Source of the DNA: Sedimentisphaerales bacterium
Lineage (GTDB): Bacteria > Planctomycetota > Phycisphaerae > Sedimentisphaerales > Anaerobacaceae
Direction of reading: 5' to 3'
DNA: 41,138 nt
Assembly: GCA_016932095.1 (NCBI GenBank)
Contig: JAFGDN010000002.1
Location: 1 to 41,138 of the forward strand
A program made the translations under genes and the position numbers. The notes beneath the pieces were generated by a model. The model worked only from the letters and a program-made list of their open reading frames with translations, searched no databases and was not told the origin of the DNA. Positions 1 to 9,200 of this stretch are shown piece after piece (position 1 is the first letter of the stretch; each line of letters opens with the position of its first letter).

Positions 1-1743
<1,743 letters not shown>

Positions 1744-1766
1744 AAAAACAAATGGTGAATTTCAAG

Positions 1767-1798
1767 GGGCGACCGTAAAAGCGGTCGCCCTTTTTTCT
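1767..1798 (+). terminator. Rho-independent terminator after gdhA
   Basis: A perfect 9-bp stem, GGGCGACCG (1767-1775) with CGGTCGCCC (1782-1790), has the 6-base loop TAAAAG and is followed by six T residues. It lies 23 bases after the gdhA stop codon. Confidence 0.93.
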
Positions 1799-1835
1799 TG
1801 CCTGAATTCCATTTTAAATCTAAAATTCTAAACCG

Positions 1836-2603
1836 ATGGAACATCAGACAGACATAAACAAGGCGGTTCGCCAGCACGCAGAAATGGCGGAGTATTTCAG
1901 CGGGGGGATTACTGTAAAAAAATTCACCGCGGAGCACGCAGAGACCACAACGAAAGAAATTAAATTAAACCCTGTGAACTCCGAGGTCTCGGCATTGAGA
2001 AAAAACGCATCGCTGGAAACCATCAAGGAGATTGATGGTATTGCCGAAGAATCGCGACGATGCCGAAAGTGCGACCTCGGTGAGCTTCGAACAAATGCAG
2101 TGCCGGGGGAAGGAAGCCCGTCGGCCCGGATTATGTTTGTCGGCGAGGCGCCCGGGGCGGATGAAGACGCACAGGGCAGACCATTTGTGGGCCGAGCGGG
2201 ACAACTGCTTGATAAAATCATAGCGGCCTGCGGTCTTAAACGGCAAGATGTGTGGATAGGTAACATTCTCAAGTGCCGGCCGCCGGATAACCGCGACCCG
2301 AGGCCCGAAGAGATAGTCGCGTGTCTCCCCTTTCTGCAAAGACAAATCGAGCTGATAAATCCGGAGGTCATCGTCGCCTTGGGCGCTCACGCGGCAAAGA
2401 CACTTCTCGATACTCCGAAGTCCATAGGACAATTACGGGGATTATTTCACGATTATGTACCCGGCATCGGCCATCGTCCTATAAAACTTATGCCTACATT
2501 CCACCCGGCATATCTTCTGCGAAATTACAGCGATGAAAACCGCAGAAAGGTCTGGGAAGATATGAAAAAAGTCCTTACAGAAATCGGTTTGCCAATCCCT
2601 TAA
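1836..2603 (+). CDS. family-4 (iron-sulfur) uracil-DNA glycosylase
   Basis: This enzyme removes uracil from DNA in base-excision repair. Visible hallmarks are the first cysteine pair CRKC near residue 76, the uracil-pocket motif GEAPG near 102, then [13 protein letters not shown]. The third and fourth cluster cysteines are in NILKCRPP and EEIVAC, spaced as in family 4, and the C-terminal motif is [10 protein letters not shown]. The 255 residues exceed the usual length of about 200 because of an N-terminal extension. That extension has a short helix-like part (1-27), then a segment at about residues 30-54 that is the translation of a dispersed palindromic repeat. There is no good Shine-Dalgarno sequence before the ATG at 1836. 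I keep this start because the first 27 residues look like a genuine N-terminus, but a later start is possible. Confidence 0.93.
   Translation: MEHQTDINKAVRQHAEMAEYFSGGITVKKFTAEHAETTTKEIKLNPVNSEVSALRKNASLETIKEIDGIAEESRRCRKCDLGELRTNAVPGEGSPSARIMFVGEAPGADEDAQGRPFVGRAGQLLDKIIAACGLKRQDVWIGNILKCRPPDNRDPRPEEIVACLPFLQRQIELINPEVIVALGAHAAKTLLDTPKSIGQLRGLFHDYVPGIGHRPIKLMPTFHPAYLLRNYSDENRRKVWEDMKKVLTEIGLPIP
1925..1993 (+). repeat. family A palindromic repeat, in-frame copy inside the udg gene
   Basis: The left arm starts ACCGCGGAGCACGCAGAGAC (from 1926). The right arm (about 1971-1993) is a degenerate inverted copy of the same unit, around an AT-rich centre. Read in the gene's frame it gives [20 protein letters not shown]. 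Compare the copy in holB at 30633-30703, which gives TAEHAEAAEKKHKINSACSA in the same frame. Confidence 0.8.
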
Positions 2604-2702
2604 AGGGCCGATAAATAACGGCCATTTAATCAAATTTTTCCTTGTCGCAGCAAATATTTCATAAAATTTTCTAATGATAGCTGCTTAATTATTTATAATA
2701 TT

Positions 2703-2742
2703 GGTTTTTGGGCCAAAAACCGCCTTTTTTCTTAAAAAAGGC
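2703..2742. repeat. two adjacent hairpins, AT-rich palindromes
   Basis: GGTTTTTGG (2703-2711) pairs with CCAAAAACC (2713-2721). Directly after it GCCTTTTTT (2722-2730) pairs with AAAAAAGGC (2734-2742). The second hairpin could act as a terminator on either strand. The pair might also be a dispersed palindrome. Confidence 0.55.
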
Positions 2743-2787
2743 CTCCAAAAAAATCTTGCTATTTTTGGAAAAATTCCTATTTTCTTC

Positions 2788-2817
2788 TTGACATTCAAGA
2801 CCGGCTCAGTGTATTCT
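2788..2817 (+). promoter_or_regulatory. sigma-70-type promoter of the PEP-CTERM gene
   Basis: A perfect -35 TTGACA (2788-2793) is followed after 18 bases by TATTCT (2812-2817). The expected start near 2824 gives a leader of about 100 bases before the coding region. Confidence 0.65.
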
Positions 2818-2926
2818 ATTAGTTAAGAGAATCAGCGAAAACCTGAGTAGAGAGTAAGGTTAACGCTGAGAAAAGTTAAAGAGAAGGGTAGTAGGAAAGA
2901 AAGTTAAGAAGGAGGAGTTGAAGAAA

Positions 2927-3784
2927 ATGATGCAACCAAGGATGTACATCGCGATAGTTGCGATAGGAATTATGATTTTAGGAGGTGTGGCATCGGCCGA
3001 CTGGGAACCCGGTCAAGATGCGCTCTTTTATCAATTGCCTGATTTTACCGGATGGGATGTCTATTCTGAATGGGGCGACGGACCTTGGTATCACCACCCA
3101 GTCCCCGACGCGGATGGATATGGAGCAGCAAACGATTGGACTGCCACTGTAACTGAGGCTGTAAGGGACATTCATTTCTGGGGCTCGTGGAAAGATGACC
3201 ACGTCGGCACTACCGGCGATATACTTATACAAATATACAGCAACGATTCTACCCACTACGCATTCGATCAGCCAGACGACCTGCTCTGGCAGCGCGTTAT
3301 TCATCAGGGTGAATATCAAGGAACTCCATATCATCAAAGTGAATGGCAGGTGCAGGGCTGGTATGACCCTCGGTATTCCGACAGCGAGCCGTGGCTTCAG
3401 TACGATGAAGAAAATCATGTAGGAATGTATCAGTATAACATACCGTTTATAGAGGATCCATTCATACAGCAGGCAGGAGAAACCTACTGGCTGATGATAT
3501 CCATGAACTTCGAGGGCTGCCAGTGGGGCTGGAAGACATCCGAAACCGTTGAAGGCAATCCTTCGTTATTCTGGGATGCTTATTATAATTACTACACGCA
3601 GGGTTCATGTCCGTGGTGGCAGCATCCTGAGGTTGACTGGAGATGGGTGCAATTACACGAAGGCGGATGGTGTCAGCCGCCCGGAGAGATGCTGGATTTG
3701 GCATTTGTAATTACGCCTGAACCGACCTCGTTATTGCTTCTGGCGGCAGGTGCAGCGATGGTCTTAAGAAGACGCAAAATTTAA
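2927..3784 (+). CDS. PEP-CTERM sorting-domain surface protein
   Basis: This is a secreted protein of unknown function. It has an N-terminal signal peptide (hydrophobic core IAIVAIGIMILGG, cleavage probably after ASA). The middle domain of about 230 residues is rich in Trp, Tyr and Asp. The C-terminus TPEPTSLLLLAAGAAMVLRR is a classic PEP-CTERM anchor: a PEP motif, a membrane helix and an Arg-rich tail. Such tails are recognised by exosortases. No exosortase gene is in the window. A TTG at 2918 would extend the frame by three codons but lies one base from AAGGAGGAG, so the ATG at 2927 (or the next ATG at 2930) is preferred. The gene has its own promoter and terminator. Confidence 0.88.
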   Translation: MMQPRMYIAIVAIGIMILGGVASADWEPGQDALFYQLPDFTGWDVYSEWGDGPWYHHPVPDADGYGAANDWTATVTEAVRDIHFWGSWKDDHVGTTGDILIQIYSNDSTHYAFDQPDDLLWQRVIHQGEYQGTPYHQSEWQVQGWYDPRYSDSEPWLQYDEENHVGMYQYNIPFIEDPFIQQAGETYWLMISMNFEGCQWGWKTSETVEGNPSLFWDAYYNYYTQGSCPWWQHPEVDWRWVQLHEGGWCQPPGEMLDLAFVITPEPTSLLLLAAGAAMVLRRRKI

Positions 3785-3822
3785 TAAAACAAGCGAAGAA
3801 GGGGGCAGAAAGATAAAAAAAG

Positions 3823-3850
3823 CCGTGATTGAATCACGGTTTTTCTTTTT
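3823..3850. terminator. bidirectional terminator between convergent genes
   Basis: The stem CCGTGA (3823-3828) and TCACGG (3834-3839) is flanked by an A run upstream and a T run downstream. It can terminate both the plus-strand PEP-CTERM gene and the minus-strand RCC1 gene that ends at 3885. Confidence 0.85.
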
Positions 3851-3884
3851 TCAGGTAAGCGGGCAGCCCTTCAACAAGAAAAAA

Positions 3885-5759
3885 TCACTTCGGCACGCAG
3901 GCGGGATTTTCGGGCTCGTTTACACAATCAACAAGCCAATTGCCGGTCAATAAAGCAAAATCCATCAGGTCAACGTTATTATTCCCGTCAAGGTCGGCTA
4001 TACCGGTGAGCTGAAGCCATTGTTCGGTTAAGATTAGCAAGTCCTGCGAATCGACCCTGCAGTCATCATTTACATCGCCGGCGATGAGATATCTGCAGGA
4101 TTCCATTATAGCAGGACTGGTATATTCTCCCGCTGCGATTGCAATAAATTTGTTTTGTGCCGGCGGCGTTGCCTGGCCATAGGAATTTTGGCCCCACCCG
4201 ATTATCGTGCCGTCGTGTTTTAATGCCAAGCTGTGATAACCTCCCGCGGCTATTGAGACAAAATCATTGCCTTCGGGCGAGCCGGTCTGGCTGTAATCGT
4301 TACGACCCCAGCCGACTACGGAACCATTTTGCTTAAGACCTAAACCATGGTAACTGCCCGCGGCAATTGCGATAAATTCGTTGCTGGTCGGCGTCGAGGT
4401 CTGTCCATAATCATTGCGACCCCATCCCACTATCGAACCGTTACTCTTCAGCCCCAAACTAAAGAACCTTCCCGCCTCAACGGCGACAAAATCATTGCCC
4501 GCCGGCGGGGCGGCCTGGTTATAATTGTTTCTGCCCCATCCAGCTATGGAACCATCCTGTCTCAATGCAAGATTGTGATAACCGCCTGCCGCTATGGTGT
4601 TGAAATCGTTACCAGAGGGGATATTAAGCTGATTGTAAAGGTTGCTGCCCCAGCCGACAATCGTTCCATCTTGCTTCAACGCGATGCTGTGCATACTGCC
4701 CGTTTCGACGGCGACATAATCGTTGCCCTCTGGCGCTGCGGCCTGGCCGTAATAATTATCGCCCCAGCCAAAAAGAGTACCATCCCGCTTCAATGCGAGG
4801 TTGTGCATGTCGCCTGCGCTTGTTTTGACAAAGTCGTTTCCTACGGGCGGTGCGGCCTGACCGTAATTATTCCGGCCCCACCCCACAAATGTGCCGTCTT
4901 CCTTTAAGGCAAGGCAATGATATAGCCCTCCGGCAATGGCCACATAATCGTTGCCTTCCGGCGGGCTTGCCTGCCCCGCCCAGTCGGCCCCCCAGCCGAC
5001 AAGCGAGCCATCCTGTTTCATCGCTGCAGCGTGCTCGCCGCCGGCGGCTATCGCGACAAAATCATTGCCCTCTGGCGGCTCCACCTGGCCATAGCTGTTC
5101 TGACCCCACGCAACAATAGAACCATCCTGCTTTAATGCAAGCCCGTAATACTCGCCGGCCGCTATGGCCACGAAATCGTTACCCTCGCAGGGGTCTGCTT
5201 GACCATAATCGTTATTGCCCCAGCAGATGATTGAACCATCCTGTTTTAACGCAATGCTGTGTTTATCACCCGCTGCTATAGCTACAAAGTCATTTCCCTC
5301 CGGTATATTTATCTGACCGAAATTATTGCATCCCCATCCCACTATCGAGCCGTTGCTTTTTAAGGCGATGCTGTGCTCGAAGCCCGCCGCCATAGCGACA
5401 AAGTCGTTTCCTTCGGGCGGCGTTGCCTGGCCTAATGAATTGTTACCCCACGCGACAATGGAGCCATCCTGCTTTAGCGCCAAGCTGAACTGAAATCCCG
5501 CGGCTATTGCTGAAAAGTCATTACCCGCAGGAGGAATCGCCTGGCCGAAGCTATTGCCTCCCCATCCAACGATTGAGCCGTCTGCCTTCAGAACAAGGGT
5601 ATGGTATCCGCCTGCGGATATTGCGACAAGATTGGTTAATGGTGATTGAGGGGTTGCCGTCTCACCCCAGCCCAAAATCGTGCCGGCGCGCACTATAACC
5701 GTTACTACCCCCACAAGTGTTAAAATAACACCTGTAAAGAAATACAGCCGTTTTATCAA
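3885..5759 (-). CDS. secreted RCC1-type propeller protein with dockerin-like C-terminus
   Basis: An N-terminal signal peptide (residues 1-26) is followed by 13 complete 38-residue repeats of the form GNDFVAIAAG...ALKQDGSIVGWG.N.YGQ..PPE. A half-repeat at the N-terminus (GTILGWG) and a half at the C-terminus (NKFIAIAAGEY) would combine into a fourteenth. RCC1-type repeats fold as beta-propellers and usually mediate binding. The last 55 residues contain two EF-hand-like loops (DVNDDCRVDSQDL and DLDGNNNVDLMDF), the dockerin-like tail common on planctomycete exoproteins. The start is a TTG at 5759 with GGAG eight bases upstream. The substrate or partner is unknown. Confidence 0.9.
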   Translation of the reverse strand: MIKRLYFFTGVILTLVGVVTVIVRAGTILGWGETATPQSPLTNLVAISAGGYHTLVLKADGSIVGWGGNSFGQAIPPAGNDFSAIAAGFQFSLALKQDGSIVAWGNNSLGQATPPEGNDFVAMAAGFEHSIALKSNGSIVGWGCNNFGQINIPEGNDFVAIAAGDKHSIALKQDGSIICWGNNDYGQADPCEGNDFVAIAAGEYYGLALKQDGSIVAWGQNSYGQVEPPEGNDFVAIAAGGEHAAAMKQDGSLVGWGADWAGQASPPEGNDYVAIAGGLYHCLALKEDGTFVGWGRNNYGQAAPPVGNDFVKTSAGDMHNLALKRDGTLFGWGDNYYGQAAAPEGNDYVAVETGSMHSIALKQDGTIVGWGSNLYNQLNIPSGNDFNTIAAGGYHNLALRQDGSIAGWGRNNYNQAAPPAGNDFVAVEAGRFFSLGLKSNGSIVGWGRNDYGQTSTPTSNEFIAIAAGSYHGLGLKQNGSVVGWGRNDYSQTGSPEGNDFVSIAAGGYHSLALKHDGTIIGWGQNSYGQATPPAQNKFIAIAAGEYTSPAIMESCRYLIAGDVNDDCRVDSQDLLILTEQWLQLTGIADLDGNNNVDLMDFALLTGNWLVDCVNEPENPACVPK

Positions 5760-5814
5760 AACGCCGACTCCTCTCTCTCATTACTACTCGCCCCTTATCT
5801 CGAAATGCGGGGCT

Positions 5815-5843
5815 ATTATACAGCGTCCTAAAAGGAAAAGCAA
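5815..5843 (-). promoter_or_regulatory. promoter of the RCC1-type protein gene
   Basis: On the minus strand TTGCTT (5843-5838) is followed after 17 bases by a perfect TATAAT (5820-5815). The predicted transcript start near 5808 gives a leader of about 50 bases before the TTG start codon. Confidence 0.65.
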
Positions 5844-5988
5844 GAAAAATATCGGAATTTTTTTGTAAAATCTTAAGCTGGAAAACGGGTTATTGGGACG
5901 GTTAGATGCCTGATTATTGGCTTATTTCCCCTGTTTGGCCTTTTTGGCCTTGATAAACGGGCAATTTCCGCTATAATCCTTCTGAACT

Positions 5989-6140
5989 CTTAGCGCAGAG
6001 ACCGCGACTTGACCGGTTGCGTTAATACGGTTGCGGTTACGCGGCTTTTAATACGCAACCGTAAGCCGATAGACGAAACGAGCGTCGCAACCAATTTACG
6101 AAAAACGTAACCTTAGGTCTGGCGTGCTCTGCGGTAAAAC
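5989..6140. repeat. family A palindromic repeat, split by a nested family B element
   Basis: The left piece around 5989-6008 (TTAGCGCAGAGACCGCGAC) and the right piece around 6117-6136 (GTCTGGCGTGCTCTGCGGT) are the opposing arms of the same repeat family found in udg and holB. The normal short AT-rich centre is replaced by a different, roughly 105-base palindromic element. Confidence 0.7.
6009..6116. repeat. family B palindromic repeat (GGTTGCG/GTTACG type)
   Basis: The left arm contains GGTTGCGTTAATACGGTTGC (from 6014). The right arm (about 6074-6113) ends CGAAACGAGCGTCGCAACC...AACGTAACC and is its imperfect inverse. The second copy lies at 19495-19606. Both share the core GACGAAACGAGC. Confidence 0.7.
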
Positions 6141-6152
6141 GACTGTTTTCAG

Positions 6153-6225
<73 letters not shown>

Positions 6226-6250
6226 TTGTCATTTCGTATTATACCGAAAA

Positions 6251-9200
6251 TTACCAAGCCGGGCCAAATACCGCAAAATCGTAAAAATCAATAATGCCGT
6301 TATTATCGAAATCGCCCTCCCCTGCAATAAGCCAATCCTCACAGAATATCGCAAGGTCAATTATATCGATATATCCGCTTCTATCGAGGTCCTCTAACCG
6401 AAAGGCGGCATAGTCCTGATTTGTCTGGTCGCCGGTAATGTCAGTATATGACCTGCTGTTCGGTTCAAAGACATAGCCGGTCTTGAGCGGTGACACTTCG
6501 GCACTGAAGCCGGAATTTACCGCAACTGTGTAGAAACCGTCGTTATCTGTGAAGATGCCTAATCCGACCATATTCACATCAGCAACGCCCAAACCGTCAC
6601 AGGTTATCGTCCCGCTGATTGTAAACTGCTCAGGACCAAGAGAAACAACAAGGTCAACTGCGGAACCACACGGTATCGTTGTCCCGCCAACCGGGGCTTG
6701 AACGATTACATTTCCTGCAGGAACACTGTTGCTATATTCATTACTGACTATGCCCACAACAAGACCGGCGTCGTTAATAGCAGTTGTAGCAGCCGCTTGA
6801 GTCAAACCGACAACGTCAGGAACCATAGCCAAAGTCGTGAAGTTCCAGAGGGTTCCAGTCGTTACGCCGGAGTCATTCCTTTCATCGATACGCCAATAAT
6901 AAGTTTTATTATAACTCATTGTTCCCGTGTCAAAAGTTGTTTCGCCCTGGTTACCCTGAAGCGGAGGCGGATTTGCAGTGCCGAAATAAACATCGTGTGA
7001 TGTCGCATTGGCGCCGGCTGTCCAGCTTAGGTCCTGTGTTATGCTGACGTCTGTCGCTCCGATAGAGGGATTCGGATTGGCAGCCGGATTAGGAACAGGC
7101 AGCGTCGTGAAACTCCAAACCGTGCCCGTAGTCGTGCCGGAACCATTTTTCTCATCGATACGCCAAGAGTAAACAACGCCGGGATTCATTGTTCCGGTGT
7201 CATAAGTTGTGCCTGTCTGACTGCCGCGGAACGTACCCGGACTTACAGTGCCAAAATAAACATCGTGCGACATAGCGCCGGGTCCGGGCGTCCAGACAAT
7301 ATCCTGCGTAATGCTGACTCCTGTCGCTCCGTTAGATGGACTCGGAGATGCGGCCTGTCCTGGAGGTGTTACTGCTGATGCGGCTTTGATTTCAATCGCC
7401 GCGATGGCCCAATCGTCACTGACGGCGGCTGTCGCGTTAAATGTATATACACCGGGCGTCGCCGCTATTCTCCTCCCACCCCAAAGACCCGCATCATAAT
7501 AAGTGCTGGTGCCGGTTTCAGCGTCCCACATTTCTGTGATTCCTGAACCCGGGGTATAGGGATTGGTGTCGGCTCCATGACCGGTAGCCGCACCTAAGAC
7601 AAGCGAGTTAACATCCCTTGTTGTAATATTCAGGGTTACGTTTGTGCCGCTTGCAGCGTTCGCTGCTGAAATCGCCCCTATGGGGCTGTCCTGGTTGACT
7701 CCCGTTAAGTTGACGGCTGTGATGCCGGAGGGATTAACAGAAGTTCCAAAATTCACGACGACACTGGCTGTTCCTACCGGTGGTGCGACCAGATACCAGA
7801 TATCGACTCCGCAGCCGGAACTCGTTCCTGATGCTGTAACAATAGCCCTTGTGAGGGTATTCCCCGCATAAGAAACAGAACTTACAGCATCGTTGCCTTC
7901 AAACATCACGCTTATAACAAGAAGACGGTCATTACCGGCTGCTACAGTATGGTTGAAAGTCGCACTTGTCCTGGCTGACGATGAAGTATTCTTTGTAACA
8001 GCGCCGCAAACCGGTGGAGATAACAAAAGTGGTGTTATGGCAGAGGCGGTTAAAGACCAGCCGGTTTCGTTCTGGGCAGAGCTCTTATCGCGTGCCTTTA
8101 CCTGATAGTTATATACAGTATTCGTTTGAAGTCCCTTGTCTTTATAATAAGCGTTGCTCTGCCAGCCGCTGTCGTGGGACGGGTCGGTAATGTTATTGAA
8201 ATAATACTCAACGCCTGCCGGGTCGCAGGCAGCCGATGCTATCATTGTAATTGAGGCGCTTTCAGTCGCGTTAGGCACAAACTTCCAGGTCATCGGGTCA
8301 GGCATCGGCGCTGTAGTGTCAGGAATATTGCGAAGTGTGCTAAAATCCTGAACTTTTGAGCCGCCGGCGTATATATTTGGCGAGCCAAACGTGCTCGAGG
8401 AACCGTCATCATAATTGGCTCTTTCGGTTATGGAAACTGCCGGATCTTCTTCCAGATGGAAAACCTCATCGTTGCCGATGCCGGATACCGGCTTGATTCC
8501 CTCGCCTGCCGGCCCGAAGATTGTTGTTCCGTTACTATCACGGATTGTTATTTGCGAATTAGTTTGCGAAACATCGAAGCTTAAAGCCGTGATATAAATA
8601 CCGCTGGCGCCATTTTTGGCCTGAACATTTATCCACCACTTGCCGCTCTCAGGGTCGTAATTGTTAATATCATCCGGCAGATTCTCCGAAACTGTGATAA
8701 TTGTACCTGAACGCAAATCCGACCAGAGATTGTTATTAGTAACAGTTAATGTCTTGACGGTTTGACCGGCTCCGCCGGTGTCATTGCTGACGACAAGCTG
8801 CCAACCCCGAATATCGAGGTGGTCCTGTGTGACTACAAGCTCGAACCAGTCGCCGCCATTGCCCATGATACGACCCCAGTAAGTATCCGAGGCATTGTCC
8901 TTAAGAAATTTGTTATCCGCCACGCCTGAATATTCATTAAGTATAAGGGGAACGGGGATTATGTAGTTCTGCCCGGCCGGGGTTGGCAGCGCAAGCTCGC
9001 GCAGCGTTCCGAACCCGTCAGGGAATTTGCCGTAAGATACGTCTGCCTGCAAAGCGCCATAGTTTAAGTAATCGATGGCACCGCCGTTGTCTGAATAAAG
9101 ACACACAACTCCGCCCGCGGCATTCAATGAGAAATTCGTATGCAGAGGGCCTTCAGCTAACTCGGCGTCCGCCCAGAAAATCATCCACCGGCCTTCATCG

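Larger units (their letters stand above)
2604..2926. other. intergenic region between udg and the PEP-CTERM gene
   Basis: This region holds a weak stem after udg (GGCCG at 2606-2610 with CGGCC at 2619-2623, not followed by a clean T run). Two back-to-back hairpins follow at 2703-2742, then a promoter at 2788-2817 and a purine-rich leader ending in the ribosome-binding site AAGGAGGAG (2908-2916). No coding region was seen. Confidence 0.6.

Noticed and set aside
4347-4907. Plus-strand open frame across the RCC1 repeats
   Set aside because: Its apparent repeats (such as VVIIVAP-like phrases) merely mirror the repeat structure of the minus-strand gene.
5989-6140. CRISPR array
   Set aside because: Repeats are inverted, degenerate and nested, with no regular spacers and no cas genes in the window.
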